Shown: positions 41,535 to 64,000, counted from the first letter of the stretch. The stretch: 64,000 nucleotides of DNA from Cyrtodaria siliqua (GCA_037043455.1 JAWPHD010001350.1:266810-330809); one strand, 5' to 3'. Made by a program: numbers and translations. Notes: generated by a model from the letters alone, not told the origin.

Positions 41535-42640
41535 AAGCATGTTCTCTTAATACTCACCCTTCTCATAGGAGTAACACGACAACAACACATATGTTATAAA
41601 TGTATATTTATATTTATTATTTATTGGTATAAGCCATTGGACGACCGACTGACTGACCTTAATAACATTAATTAATAACATACACTTCACCCTCAAGTTA
41701 TAATACGATACATAAGAAACTACACCTATAAAATATAGCAATATCTCATCACAAACTTGCGCCAGTCTATTATTGTCACATGACATATGCCAAACTGATC
41801 CCAGATCGCTTACGCGAACTATACAGTACATATAAAGCAAACGCAATAATTCCCGACTACTGAATAAGCAAAGGAGATACGATTTTATATCTACTATTTT
41901 AGCATACAACCGACCCAGTATATACACTTTCCTTCGACGGAATTACTTAAGCAACTTTCAATGGAGATAAATTAAACATAAACTGTATTAAACAAATGTT
42001 ACTATTGCTTAGATATAAAATGTCATCCCTACTGCACCAGCTCCACCAATCACGTCGTACTTTAAACAGATCACCACCAATGTGATACCGAGCCGTCCGC
42101 GAAAACCCACGTATGGGAAACATGTATCTGATAACATTTTTATTCAAGGTATCACTCAGGATAAAATCTCGGACTTGACCTTTAACTATCAAAAGTACAA
42201 ACGTTTCATTAAGCAATGGAACCAATACAGACCGGACAACATCAATATCCTGAAATGTCTTCAAATCTATAATATTTATGTTACTGCAACAAGATTTACT
42301 AAGAATCTAAAATTTGAACGTGTTAACTGGTCAGTCATCCAACGCTGAATGGCAAAAACTGACGTTCTACATGCCACGTGCACTCCACGGAGAGTGCGCC
42401 CCCTATGAGAATCACTCACATAAAGAGAAAGCAATTATCGTCTAATCGCTTCTCTCAAGCGACAATAATGTCATTTCTCTTAACACTCACCCTTCTCATA
42501 GGAGTAACACGACAACAACACATTCGTTATAAATGTATATTTATTATTTATTGGTATAAGCCCATTGGACGACGGACTGAACTAAAGAACGGGCTCAAAT
42601 GTGTAACAACCAAATACTGGTATCTAAGTAACTTACATAT
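41535..42640. repeat. Direct repeat pair about 930 bases apart
   Basis: 41545-41660 and 42475-42580 share 'actcacccttctcataggag', 'taacacgacaacaacacat' and 'tattggtataagccattgg'. They might be terminal repeats of a short non-autonomous LTR-type element, or part of a larger tandem structure; no primer-binding site or coding frame was confirmed between them. Confidence 0.55.
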
Positions 42641-43360
42641 ATGAATTCAAATCTCCATTATTAAACATATAACATATGAGACATTTCGAAACCAAGATAT
42701 TGGTACACTATTTCATAAGAATTTAAACATTAATACGTCCTATGTCTACCTGACACTGACTCCATATTATATATATAATAAAACAATTTCTGTTTAAAAT
42801 CAACGTATTGGTACATAAGACCTTAGAATTTAAATCTCAATACGTCCTGTGTCTATCCGACACTGACTCCATGTAATTGATATAAAACAAGTTCTGTTTA
42901 AAACCAAAATATTACATATATGAATTAAAATCTCCATTATTAAACATATAACATATGATACATTTCTAAACCAATATACTGGTACACAATTCCATAGAAT
43001 TTAAACATAAATACGTCCTGTGTCTACCCGACACCCACTCCATGTAATTGATATACAACAATTTCTGTTTAAAATCAAGGTATTTGGTACACTAGACCTT
43101 AGAACTTAAATCTAAATACGCGCTGGGTCTATCCGACACTGACTCCATGCATGTCATTGATATAAAAAAAGTTCTGTTTAAAACCAAATCATCACAAATC
43201 CATAGAATTTAAACATGTTTACGTCCTGTGTTTACCCAACACTGACTACCTGTAATTGATATAAAACAAGTTCTGTCTAAAACCAACATAAATTCGTCCC
43301 GTGTCTAATCGACTCTGACTCCATGTTATTGATATTAAACAAGTTCTGTTTCTTACTTTA
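42640..43360. repeat. Tandem repeats with the phrase 'tacgtcctgtgtctacccga'
   Basis: Five to six copies of a unit containing 'gacactgactccatgtaatt', 'gatataaaacaagttctgtt' and 'taaaaccaa', spaced 110-180 bases. Non-coding. Confidence 0.75.
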
Positions 43361-43449
43361 GCTCTCATGTAAACCTATTTAAATTTCAAGTATCTTAAGA
43401 ACGTTATATATTTCATGTGCCCAGGGACATGAATCCCATAAAACATATC

Positions 43450-45230
43450 ACATGCACTTAATATATAATTCTAACCTTATGCGCAAATATTCGCATATAG
43501 TAACCAACAAGCTGAAACCGATTCGTTGCAACATGGTATACGCCTATTTCCACCCATATATAAGGGAGCTAACATCACATGTTTTCACATTAATTATAAC
43601 CCTATGTGTAAAATCGATACCGAATCGTTGCAACATGGCATACGTCTATTTACCGGTAAGTCCTAATATAGGGGAGCTAACATTTCAATATAAATTATGA
43701 ATCACATACATCAGTTTCCCTGCATTTATACATAACCCTACGTGCAGATACCCGAACATAGTAACCAACAAGCCGATACCGGCTCACTGCACCTTTATAC
43801 GCCCTTTACCACTACAAACAGGGTATATTATAGTCATATACTTTATGCATAAAAACACATGCCTGACGACTATATTTTCTTGTGTCCTATACAGGGGAGC
43901 TCGTATTAACATTACATACTGTTGAATCAAACAGCCTAAATGCGTGCCCTCATAAAATCACTCGACAAGCAATTCTTCCAAGTTTTACCACGCATGTAGC
44001 AATCCGCATGTAGCAAACATGTGTACGGTTGAATCTTACAGTCTAAATTAATGTCCACACGAAATAACATCACACGGAATGACGCGACAAGCCTGTGTTC
44101 CTCCTCTCAAAACGTATAACTTGTTTAAAGATTTGTTACTTTAACCGTACATTGATAATTGTAACCGGCTGGTATTTCAATCTTAATATGAAATTCTGAA
44201 ATTGCGTCACTGTTCTCTGCCAAAACACTCCTGTTCTGGAACGCTATATCAAAAGGAAATATCTGAAACAAATAGTATTCATTATGAATTGTATATTAAA
44301 CTACATACACCAAACTTACTTGCAATTATATGCATTTACCATTTTTAAAATGATATCAATACATTATTGGTATTCTTTCTCACTGTGCCACATCACTACC
44401 CACGATGTCACTACCACCAGTGTCACTACCCACATTGGCACTATATATACATAAATATATACAAATAAAATTATAACCAGTCATTTTAGACAATCTATAT
44501 AAATTCCAGGTAAGTTCAAAACATGTTAATATATGTTTCATTGTATATGCCCCCCTTTAAAACTGTCTGTTTCTACATGAATCTCGCATTTCAAATACAA
44601 CATCCCCCAGCATACATCATCAATACATTATTACTTATCCCATTATAAAATTAAATATTTCTTTATACATCTTATATTTGACAAACATGCGTCACAAACA
44701 CGTTGTACCTGGGCATTCGCCCGAGAGGTCTATTTTCCCAGCCGTTTTAATAGGCAACTATGCCCGAGTTTTGATAATTTACTACTTTAATACATCTACA
44801 CATAACTAACGATATGTGCAAATACGTGCAAATAGTACCCGATAAGCCGATACCTAATCGCTGCAACATGGCATACGGCTATTTGTCACCCTATAAAGGG
44901 GAGCTAATTTCACATTTATTTACATATACATTTACCCACATTTCTTCACATGGCTTACATATCAACTACAACATCACCCAACATGCATCATCAACACGTT
45001 ATTTCTTTTATTATTATTATTATTACTATTTTTATTATTATTATAACATACATCAGTCTACTTGCATTTATACCTAACCTTATGTGCAGATACCCGCAAA
45101 TAGTTACCAACATGCCGATACCGGCTCGTTGCACCGGGCATACGCCCCTTTATTACCACCCGAAACAGGGTATTATATTCATATACGAGTATGCAGATAC
45201 CTGCATGTAATACCAAATGTCATACGGTCT
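43450..45230. repeat. Diverged satellite-like repeats
   Basis: 'gtaaccaacaagc', 'cgttgcaacatgg', 'tacgcctattt' and 'aggggagctaacat' recur at 43490-43570, 43610-43690, 43740-43880, 44810-44910 and 45075-45180. Short frames reported here (such as 'NRCNMAY') are by-products of the repeats. A (TTA)n tract lies at 45006-45045. Confidence 0.65.
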
Positions 45231-45779
45231 GGTATAACCATATTAAGTTACATGGCATCAGCCATCAATGATTTCGGACGAACAGCCCACCACCCACACT
45301 GATACACAAAAGTATAGGTTTATTATGCCTGACATCGTATTAAGAGGTTCACACAGTATGTGACGCCATTAAGCTTAAATATTCCAGATATATCCTATTA
45401 AATCAACTTCAGTACTCTGCATACTAGACAAACATTTTGCTTACTTTCTGTCAGTTTTTCTTTATACATGTAGCAGCAATTCTTAAAGGCAGCCACGCCC
45501 GAGAGACGTCCATCGTCCCAGCAATTAAACCAGGAATCCACGCCCACTACTTACTAAGAACGACCGCCCCTCATTCATTAAAACATAATAAGACTGAGTT
45601 CTCTTTCTTTTCAGTGAAAACAAAATTATAACGCTTAACAGTGGAAACCAATTTTAACTTCACTCAACCTGCATGTATAGTTCGACTGAGGAGCACAACC
45701 TCTCTTTCATTACCAAACAGTAGAATTTCACTATCATACAAAAATTACTTATCTTTTGAATTCGTCTTTTTCTTTAATC

Positions 45780-45850
45780 GTTCCTCAAACGGAACACGAA
45801 CCCAGGATCTCCGCGACCATGTCAGATTCTAACCTATCATCTGTCGAGGA
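45780..45850 (-). mobile_element. tRNA-derived SINE head
   Basis: Minus strand 'gatgataggttagaatctga' and 'cctgggttcgtgttcc' stand in A-box and B-box positions. Confidence 0.5.
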
Positions 45851-46545
45851 CATTACTATTTCACAAACTGTGCACCGATCATCTCATCACGGATTTCTGA
45901 AGATTATCGATATAAATTTATCTAGCAATCAAACACTCGTCAGCATTTTGATTACAATGCCGTAGACACTTCACTTGATACACACCCCAGACACACTGTA
46001 CCAGCTCTCTTATAAATAGCTGTATAATTGCATTGGTGATACAATGTACCACAATGTACACAACACAACCATGCATGACATTCGCGTGCAAGCGTGACAG
46101 CATACAAAATTAAAAAAAAATTGTAAACATTTTCCAACAATTCACAGCAACCATGCAAATATCTCCTTACTATTATCATTTTCCGAGTAAATATAAATAT
46201 TTCAGCATATTAATCATGTTCAAAGCTTTTTGAAACCTGAAGTTATGAAAAGACATGTACGACTAATCATTCGTGTAGAAAACACAAATAAATAATTAAA
46301 TATTTACACCTGTGCCAGCTAAACTACTGATCCTATAAATACAGTTTGTAAATTAACAATACTTATCTATAATATCTATATAACGTGTAAACTGGTCAGT
46401 CATCCAACGCTGAATGGCAAAAACTGGCGTTCTACACTCCACGTGCACCCACTGAGAGTGCGCACGCCTCTTATGAGAATCACTCACATAAAGAGAAATC
46501 AATTATCGTCTAATTCGCTTCTCTCAAGCGACAATAATGTCATAA

Positions 46546-47410
46546 TTTGTTTATGAGTTAGGCTCAGTATTTCGTGTATTGTCCTCAATAATGTCTGGAA
46601 CGCTGTTGATATAAGTTCGTTAAAAGTACACACAGATGAAGAAAAGAACAGAAAGAGTTATGTCAAATTGAGGGAAACTCTTATCTCAAATGGCTGAAAA
46701 TTGGAGAAATACTGATCCTTCATAAGTACACTGAATAACATTATTTCATGAAACAGTTATGTTTTTTCTCTAAACCAAAATATACTGATTACACATTTAT
46801 ACTTAGAACTGTTAACCTTTTTATCTTGCTTTACTTCTCTTTGCATATACCAACAAGGCTATGATGTCCATTTTTAAATATGTTTGCGTGTTGATTGCAG
46901 TTTGTGTTTTCTACAGATCCATTGCTTAATGTAGTGTAATCATTTTCTTTATATAACAGTTTATTGTATTTGGATACCAGCAATGTGCATGTTATGTTAA
47001 TATCTTTTTATTGGGTCTTGGTTCATGTACATGAATATAAACATGTATATTGTATTATATATATGTATACACATGTACACGTGACACACGAGATTTAGTT
47101 GAATTTCAAAACGGAAGATATAGAACCGAAAAGCTGTAATTAATAACACGTTTTAAAGACACGCTATAAAAAGATAAGAACGCACATGTTACATATTGTA
47201 TATATACAGGTATTTATAAAGTAGTTATATATTTATAAAGTAGTTATATATGTATACTTTTAATTTCCTTTGTAAAAGTAATTTCAGTTACAAGTTTTGC
47301 AACAGCTGTCTTTTTTTCTGGTTTTGACTATTGTTGTCAAACCCAGTCGTCATCAGCACGCACACATGATGCTTATTCAAACGTTATGGATCATCCCCTA
47401 CTCACAAGAT
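46546..47410. other. Downstream of the sulfotransferase stop; no gene seen
   Basis: AT-rich; would hold the 3' UTR of the minus-strand gene. A duplicated 'ttataaagtagttatatat' lies at 47212-47250. Confidence 0.35.
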
Positions 47411-47418
47411 CGTTTTTC

Positions 47419-57354
<9,936 letters not shown>

Positions 57355-57639
57355 TATTCTGTAATGATATTAAATGAAGATATCCAACAGATAGTAGCTT
57401 TCTTCACGACAGAGCATATATGCCCTACCCCCACCTCCCACCCACACCCCCTCGTAATCAGGCAAGTTATCGATTTTGACCTTGAAATTGTGATCATAAG
57501 CGACCAACAGTGACCAAGTTTTATGAAGATTTGAATTTTAAATACTTCATTACGTGGTCCAAATATTCACTTTCATACCCCATTCAACCTCTTCTCCAAG
57601 AAGCGAAAACAGGGTATTGTTTTCTGCCAACACTAAAAT

Positions 57640-57850
57640 AGAATCTGAAACAATATAGGGATCTTGAAGTAGAACATGACATAAACGACAAAATGAACAT
57701 GACATAAAAGACAAAATGAACATGACAAAAACGACAAAATGAACAGGAGTTCTATGGGATGTTGCTTCTCTGTCTGGATAAACGATGGCCATATTCATGC
57801 CCGGGAACCACACGTGGCTTAATGTCAGACAAAACTGCAAGCTACAAGCA
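57640..57850. repeat. Dispersed repeat R3
   Basis: Second copy of the element at 36820-36985, with a local triplication of 'catgacataaacgacaaaat'. It lies upstream of the sulfotransferase start codon (minus gene), so it may be in or near its promoter. Confidence 0.55.
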
Positions 57851-58289
57851 TCAACACACATGTGCATAGGAGTATGACAGGTTGCGAAGGCAAGGTAGAC
57901 AAACATAAAGGGAATAAATTAAATGGTGTACAGCATTACAACGAAAATCAAGAAAAGTGCAACAATAGGTATAGATGCAAAACAGAATTAAACAAGATGT
58001 GCAGTCTGCGAGATAGCCATATCCCCCTTCTCTGTACTTTTCCCTATGGAAGGCCTTGACTTCGGAAAGTTAGACATGGTTGTTGGATGTCACAATGTCT
58101 TGATGTCAACATATCTTGATATATGTAAGAATTATAACGTGGAGACAAACTGAGCCTTACTTTAAGCATGGTAGGGGCATCTCTTTCAGGATAGCGATAT
58201 TATGAAGTGAATGAATAGAAGATTGAATTAAATGTCTTGGATCGGAATTGAAATGTCAGACTGTATAACATGATTGAAACAAGAGTTTC

Positions 58290-58760
58290 AAACCGAAAAC
58301 CGTTGTCTAATCTATTATGTCTTTACACCAATCAGAGCATGCACCTGTTCTTTTGTTTTTTGACCTTGAAGACAAGTTGAATAAATATGACATGGTATTC
58401 TGAAATACCACCACACATGCAATAGTTATGGAGCGACACGAATTAGGACGTACAGACGGCATGCCACAATATTTTTGCCAATGCATTATAAAATCCTGAG
58501 CACGTGTAGGACACAGTTCTGACACATACACACAATTAACCTCATTATATGCATATAAGAGTTGATGACCGTCAGTATGACCTTGAACTTGCAATCTATA
58601 CAAACTTGAGTGATGGGTTCTACAAATCAGAGCAATGAGATGAGTAAATGTGTCAGGTTTGTTTTTGAAATCCCTCCATAGAGGCAACAGTTATAAACAT
58701 TGATCTTGACTTTGAAGATACCCACGTGGGTGTTATGTTCTGTACATCGTCTTGATGAGA
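58290..58760. repeat. Satellite-like repeats with 'ttgaccttgaa' and 'acacgaa' words, first block
   Basis: Units of about 150-190 bases hold 'aatccctccat', 'caatagttatggagcg', 'tatgaccttgaacttg' and 'tgagatgagtaaatgtg'. The same words recur at 59990-61100. Confidence 0.65.
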
Positions 58761-58904
58761 TGAGACAAGTACATTGTTACAAGTAAAGAAAGCAAAACCA
58801 GAAACACAAACATATAATTAACAAATTTATTTACATAAAATATTCACTTACAGAATACGCAAATTTAGTTTCTCATTAATATCCATTTGTTTAAGTCCTA
58901 ATAA

Positions 58905-59100
58905 ATGTATCCAATGTTCCTTTAATCCAAACAGGCAGTGTGCAGTGTATCTTTAATCCAAAATAGTAAGCGTCTCTTTAATCCAAAACAATAAGTGCCT
59001 TTTTAATCCAAAAACTAAGAATCTCCTTCACCCAAATGTGAAGTGTCCTTTCAGTCCAAATTAATTTCTAATATTTCCGGTTTAGTCCAAATATCCAATT
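58905..59100. repeat. Short tandem repeat with 'tttaatccaaa'
   Basis: Five to six diverged units of about 32-38 bases ('ctttaatccaaaata', 'agcgtctctttaatccaaaa'). Non-coding. Confidence 0.75.
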
Positions 59101-59204
59101 CCACTGTTATTATTGAATGAGTACATTATGTATTAAATCCTGGACAATTATATTGTCTAAAAGCATCCAAATCTAAATGAACTCTTATGGGCTTCCCCAC
59201 TAAA

Positions 59205-59790
59205 TATAAGTATAACAGTCGAACAGGAAATGCAGCTTTCACAGAACACAGTAAACCCAAAAACAAGCAAAACGACACACATAAATGGCAGTGTTAATAA
59301 AGAATAAAGGCATATGACGTCACAAACACAAAAAGGGTTGACAATAGGGCTACCGCTTTGGAACGGTCAATGGCAAAACAGTTAAACCCGGTTCTAGGGT
59401 GCATCAAATCTCACACGTACCCTACTGTCATCCTAATAAAACGGAACAGTGTAAATAAAGAAATCCCCGCCAAGAACTATTATATAACCAACAAGGTAGC
59501 ATTAATAGTCAATATAAGTAAAACACCTAGATGCTCGTGTATATATCAATACAAAAAACAAATAGCCTAGAAAGCCTCAGAGAAGGAACTCAATGACTTG
59601 ACAGAAGCAAGAGCAGCAAGAAAATAAACACACGACAATACAAGATTGCAGACAATCATCCAACGTCACCGTCCTTTTGGACTTTAGGTAGATGTCACCA
59701 TAGGGTCCACAGCCTGTCCATCGAACAATTAAAGAGGAAAACATAGTGGCGAAGTGTTAATTAATACACCACCAAGATGCATGCCATGCA
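59205..59790 (-). mobile_element. Naiad 3' end, reverse orientation
   Basis: Minus strand: C-terminal remnant near 59760, SECIS-like hairpin 59712-59647, then the whole tail to 59205 ('ccgttccaaagcggtagccc' and 'gaactgcatttcctgttcga' type ends). It interrupts the satellite between 58760 and 59990. The C-terminal coding part is almost entirely missing. Confidence 0.8.
59645..59712 (-). promoter_or_regulatory. SECIS-like hairpin, degenerate
   Basis: Minus strand 'GTGGACCCTATGGTGACATC', 'TACCTAAAG' and 'GGTGACGTTGGATG'. The first quartet A and one stem base are changed. Confidence 0.5.
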
Positions 59791-59989
59791 GCAAGCATGC
59801 AGTGCGTGAAGTCCGTCCAGTGAGAACAGTCCACATCATCAGAAATAAATTTGCATAAATAATTTGCATAAAGTGAAAACATGTTTACATCTATTCTAAT
59901 TTTAGCTGTTCTTCAAGATCAAAATCAACAATAAATATACAGCTGATCTCATCATATCTTTACAACATCTATAGGGTAACAACATGTAA

Positions 59990-61100
59990 TTATTTTGTAA
60001 ATCCCTCCATGCATGCATTAGTTACGGGGCGGACACAAAATAGTTCTCACTATATACATATAGCGTGTGTTGGGCTCTGTATATCGTCTTGTTGAGATTA
60101 AAAGAGTAACTTCGACACGTTCTTTTGAAATCCCTCCCTGCATGCAATAGTTACGGGGCGCACAGGAAAAGGATCTTACTACAGGCATCAGTAAGTGAAC
60201 AAACCTTCAGAGTGGTCTTGGGCGTTACAATACTGAAAGGGATGTTAGGTTCTGCACCGTGCCAAGTTATTTGTGATCTCCATGCAGGCAAGAGTTATAA
60301 AGCAAGCACGAAATGGGCCTAACTATAGGCATATAGGAAGAGAATGACCTTCAAGTGACCTTTACTTTAGATATACTGACATAGGTTCTACACATCGTCT
60401 TAATTAGCTGAGTATTGGGGGAAAATTGCTGTGAAGCCCTACATGTCTGTAAGAGATATGGAGCGGACACACAATGGGCCTTACAAAGGCATACAGTGCA
60501 ACCTTGATCTTGACCATACCAACATGAGCGTTGAGTTATGCATATCAGCTTAATACGATAAATCAATTTGAACATTTTGAATTCCTTCCATGCATGCAAG
60601 GGTTATGACGCGGACACGAAATGGGCATAGCTACAGTCATATATTAAGAAGTGAATGGCCTTTATCGTTGCGTTGATATTGAACATACTGTTTGTCTGTA
60701 CATCGTATTATTGAGATGAGTAAACGTGCCAAGATATTTTGAAATCATTCCATGCATGCACACGTTTTAAGGCGGACAAGAAAATACCTTGCTATAGGTT
60801 GATGACCATCGGTGTGATCTCGAACATACTAGACATGAGTGTCGGTGAGTAAATGTGACACCATGAAGTCAAATCCCTCCATGCCTGCAATAGTTATGGA
60901 GTGGACATGAAATGCCAAATGGGTCTAACTATTGATCGGCATATAAGAAATAAATGATCTCCAGAGTGACCTTTACCTTAAAGATACAGATATGGGTGTG
61001 TGTTTGGAACATCATATTGCGGAGATGAGTAAAAGTGCCAATTTATTTTAAAATTCCAGCATGCATGCACTTACTATGGAACGGACCCTAAATTGGATGG
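59990..61100. repeat. Satellite-like repeats, second block, about seven units
   Basis: 'ccctccatgcatgca', 'agttatggagcggacac', 'gggcctaactataggcat', 'gaccttcaagtgacc' and 'tacatcgtcttaattagctg' recur at roughly 60000, 60125, 60290, 60440, 60590, 60760, 60880 and 61060. Each unit has one or two 'tgacctt' words. Confidence 0.75.
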
Positions 61101-61665
61101 ATGGTAATTCAACACAAAAAACTAAAGCTCAAAAAAGGAAAAAAATATACATGGCGGACAACCATTTGGCTAAATTGTAATGTTTAACTGTGGAGAACTA
61201 ATTAACAATGTCAATCTTTAAAATTCATATATTATTCTATATGTCTAAGATATATGCACGGAAAGACATTAAGTGTGTAGTCTGCATGATTTTACCTATC
61301 TATTATTAGCCCACTGTTTACATTGCATGCTGCCTGACATCGTGATACACGCGGCTAGTTAACATCCGATGTTGTCAGTTTACTAAATGCGTATACTTGT
61401 GTAGAGTATGGGATTCTATTCTATTCTGTATTATTGTAAGTGACATTTAAACAGCATTATAACGTGTTCTAACCACCTTTCCGTCTTTCACGATGGTGTC
61501 TAATTTTAGCAGTTACCTCAATGCTCAACTGTATAGTGCCTCAACATTGGAATACCACGCGTAGAGATATAGCTTTATCCCGAACCCTACCTAGTACCGG
61601 CTGACCAGTCCTGCAGTACTAGCATTATCATTTATATGCTGAACGTCAAGCAAGGGAGTTACTAG
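61101..61665. other. No gene seen
   Basis: Unassigned sequence after the satellite. Confidence 0.35.
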
Positions 61666-61671
61666 ATCCAT

Positions 61672-61760
61672 TTAGCAGTATTTTGTGTGATCATGCCGGG
61701 GATCAAACCCATGACTTCCCAAATACGAGGTAGACGTTCTACCACTTCGCCAGACCTTAA
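61672..61760 (-). mobile_element. tRNA-derived SINE head
   Basis: Minus strand 'ctggcgaagtggtagaacgt' (A box) and 'atgggtttgatccccgg' (B box) 34 bases apart with an anticodon-arm-like middle. It is the best preserved of the five SINE heads, but the acceptor stem does not close, so it is not called a tRNA gene. Confidence 0.6.
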
Positions 61761-62435
61761 CTAATAATTGTTACAAAGCTCAACGAACTTGTTATACTTT
61801 GATTGAATTGATGTTGCTTATAGGGTTTTTAGACACGCTCCAGAGGGGAATTATACATAGTGTCCGAAAAAAAATATGCCTTATTCTGCTTACCAACAAT
61901 ATATTCTATGGTTCGATAATGTGCTCGAAGGATAGATTTCGATATATGGGACTGACGAGTTTTCGTACCAGTCCGATAAACGATGCTAACGCAATAGTAT
62001 GTCTAACAGTAAACAACACCATCTATACAAATTCTCTCTCCACCTGAACCCTACCCTCAGCCACCACACAAACACTGTATAATATAGGTATTTAATTTTA
62101 AATAAATGCATTTATTTTAATATCGATAACATTAATATTGTCTTACCCTTTGGTATAAAGTCACTTCCTTTAAATAATTGAACTATTCAATAGCATATTC
62201 TTACAACTACTGTGTGTACACGGTGAGAAATACGATGATATGCCCTCGGTCATGTTGGAACACTACAATACATAATGTACGCTATGTATACGATTTGAGA
62301 TATAAATAGATTCCCTATATAGGTCAAACAAATAATGCGTTGTGCTAAAGTAGTAGAAAGGGCGGAAAAGAAAATATCGTTGCAGAGCCAAAACAAAAAG
62401 TCGCGGTGCTATATACATTGCTGTATATATGATAT
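61761..62435. other. No gene seen
   Basis: Unassigned; the 61799-62047 frame has no family features. Confidence 0.35.
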
Positions 62436-62439
62436 ATAC

Positions 62440-63430
62440 TGAAAAGAAAAAGAAACGCGACACGGGAATTTCCGCTATATATTGTATATACTGCACACTT
62501 AATTCCGTATATATTCCAAGGAAGTTCCAAGATGTGCTTGTAAAAATAAGGTTACATTTAGTTAGAAAAAAGACACAACTGTGAAGTTGTAGACGTTTTA
62601 ATCACAGTACACGCTGTAACAAGAAATTCATAAATGTTGAAGTTTCTATTTCAAAAATTGAGCCAGTTCAGTACTGTATTTAAGTATGTATATCTTCAAA
62701 TGTTTTGAAGTAAAGAAACAGATTATTTGACCATATAATGAAAATCTTCTTAATCCATATTTGTCATCCAATTAATGTAACTTGGTTTTATTTATCATAT
62801 ATGCATGTAAGTCGTATATAATTGTAAATATGTAGGTAATTACATAAGTGTTATAACTACAGTTGTTTTTATATTAAACTTATTTTGAATGGTGTCATTA
62901 GTTTGCAAATATAGCTTACATAAATACTATTTACAGCCTTTAATTACCCAGGTGGCGGTGCCGTACGGATGCAGTGAGCGCGTTAGGTATAGACAGACCA
63001 AATCACCAATCCTGCTGCATTTGTGTGTGGGGCACTACCACCTTGGGATTGTTATATTAATTATGTTCGAATGTTTCGCAATACGTTGTAACATCACAAC
63101 AGTATCACCTTCTCCGTTATTTCTATTAAATAGGAATACAAATAATATAATATTATGTTTATAGCAGAAAAATGTTAATGTAAATACTTAGAAAGGTAAA
63201 TATGTTTATTTCTATGTCATTTGTTCTATGTATATATGTATTTGTAGTATCTCACGGGCCTATGGCCTATTAATTTATGAATAAAAATCTCCTTCTCCTT
63301 CTTTAACGTAAAGAGTTTGCAAAATGTTGCATCCTAAGTTTGCGCCAAACGCGTACTTTGTCAATAATGAAACTTTGCAGGAATATTATTTGCTGTGTTA
63401 CGTGTTGTTTTAGTATTTTTTCCGAAAGGA
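62440..63430. repeat. Dispersed repeat R2, dispersed segments
   Basis: 'gaaaagaaaaagaaacgcga' with 'ggaatttccgctatat' at 62440-62480 and 'tgcgccaaacgcgtactttg' with 'caataatgaaactttgcagg' at 63340-63390 are the two ends seen together at 35445-35600, here 850 bases apart, so this is either a longer copy or one split by an insertion. A third partial left end ('gaaaagaataagaagaag') is at 63765. Confidence 0.5.
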
Positions 63431-64000
63431 AAGATCTTACGTGTCAACACAGATTCCAATTTCATAAGTCTGGCGTTTCGGAAGGACCACACTAGGTTGT
63501 AACCAGTCTGTCGGACCGTCTACCTTTTAAACTGTTTCAAAGGTCTTCAAAATGCTTCAATTCAGACAACTCAGATTTCAACCTAACTGCTTATATAAAA
63601 CGGTAACAGTGGTGTCCAAGTGCAAGTCTATCTGCGTATTCTTCGGTTTTCCGATATCACTGAACATTGAGTCATGACTTAAAAAGTTAGCGATCACTTT
63701 TACAGACGAACATAATTATATGAAATGTTGAAACTAGAACACGCTGTGAAACATTATTTGCTATGAAAAGAATAAGAAGAAGTTTTACATTTCCCCTATA
63801 TACATGATATACATGATATAACTCTATGAAACCAAAATGTTCTGTGCACTATTCCAGACTGAGCTCTACCACTGTGTAAAAAGTTTGACCCGCTGTGACA
63901 AAGATGACGGTGAAAAGTGCCAAGGAGAAGAAGAAAAAGAAGAAAAACAGGACCTGATCAAATGGACTTTTCATGACTTTTAATTTGGATGACGTGATGA
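63431..64000. other. No gene seen
   Basis: A Lys-rich frame near 63905 ('VKSAKEKKKKKKNRT') is short and purine-driven; no gene is called. Confidence 0.35.

Larger units (their letters stand above)
42317..46545. repeat. Direct repeat pair 4.1 kb apart bounding a satellite-like block
   Basis: 42317-42480 and 46383-46540 share 'aactggtcagtcatccaacg', 'tgaatggcaaaaactg', 'gagaatcactcacataaaga' and 'tctcaagcgacaataatgtc'. Between them lie tandem blocks described separately. The layout suggests one large composite repeat. Confidence 0.6.

Noticed and set aside
41947..42264. 105-codon minus-strand frame
   Set aside because: No family features and it lies inside a repeat block; probably chance.
43450..45210. 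Short frames with 'NRCNMAY' repeats as a gene family
   Set aside because: They follow the satellite units, vary in frame, and have stops.
42317..46545. Intact LTR retrotransposon
   Set aside because: No gag, protease, RT or integrase sequence and no clear primer-binding site between the direct repeats.
61672..61760. tRNA gene
   Set aside because: A and B boxes are present but the acceptor and T stems do not close; a SINE head fits better.
63900..63960. Lys-rich start of a protein at the window end
   Set aside because: Only 17 codons before a stop, purine-rich low complexity.

Overview
The window looks like AT-rich, intron-rich, repeat-laden invertebrate DNA, most probably from a bivalve mollusc (clam). 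The grounds are GT-AG split genes with short exons, very high transposon load, a Naiad-type Penelope-like retroelement that appears to use selenocysteine (a trait reported for clam and spider Naiads), and a dispersed repeat with the nuclear-receptor-like, Cys-poor 'mollusc repeat' look at 52.3 kb. The taxon is inference; no species is claimed.

Two host genes can be assembled with every splice phase intact. (1) Plus strand, 12473-34213: thirteen exons, 681 codons including stop, encoding a type I membrane protein of the furin/kexin proprotein-convertase family (signal peptide, short prodomain, S8 catalytic domain, P domain, one C-terminal membrane helix). The Asp/His/Ser triad is kept, but the oxyanion Asn, the acidic S1-S4 pocket and the multibasic prodomain cleavage site are all missing, so it should not act like furin. 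A second, diverged first exon of the same type lies at 7910-8095 with a phase-compatible donor. (2) Minus strand, 57354-47419: five exons, 303 codons including stop, encoding a cytosolic (SULT1-like) sulfotransferase with all PAPS-binding motifs.

Most of the rest is mobile DNA. 0-12 kb: dispersed repeats, a decayed DIRS/Ngaro-type tyrosine-recombinase retroelement (1.66-3.1 kb), a tandem duplication (4.7-5.4 kb), Naiad fragments, a hairpin (10.3 kb) and a Crypton-like tyrosine recombinase with one stop (10.6-11.5 kb). 12-34 kb: the convertase gene, whose introns hold a fold-back canonical Penelope-like element with hammerhead-ribozyme cores (13.8-14.5 kb), Naiad pieces, a truncated non-LTR retrotransposon (22.4-24.0 kb), a nearly full Naiad (25.9-29.4 kb) and a 27-bp minisatellite of about 43 copies (32.2-33.4 kb). 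34-47 kb: gene-poor, with fold-backs, a 30-bp minisatellite and a satellite-like block (40.8-46.5 kb). 47-57 kb: the sulfotransferase gene with Naiad copies in intron 4. 57-64 kb: satellite arrays and repeats.

The most notable system is the Naiad: its long copy has in-frame TGA codons at expected Cys positions (two in the N-terminal GIY-YIG nuclease, one just before the RT), almost no TAA/TAG, and a recognisable SECIS-like hairpin at its 3' end. Several copies of that hairpin in the window can be compared, and one stem pair shows a compensatory C-G to U-A change.
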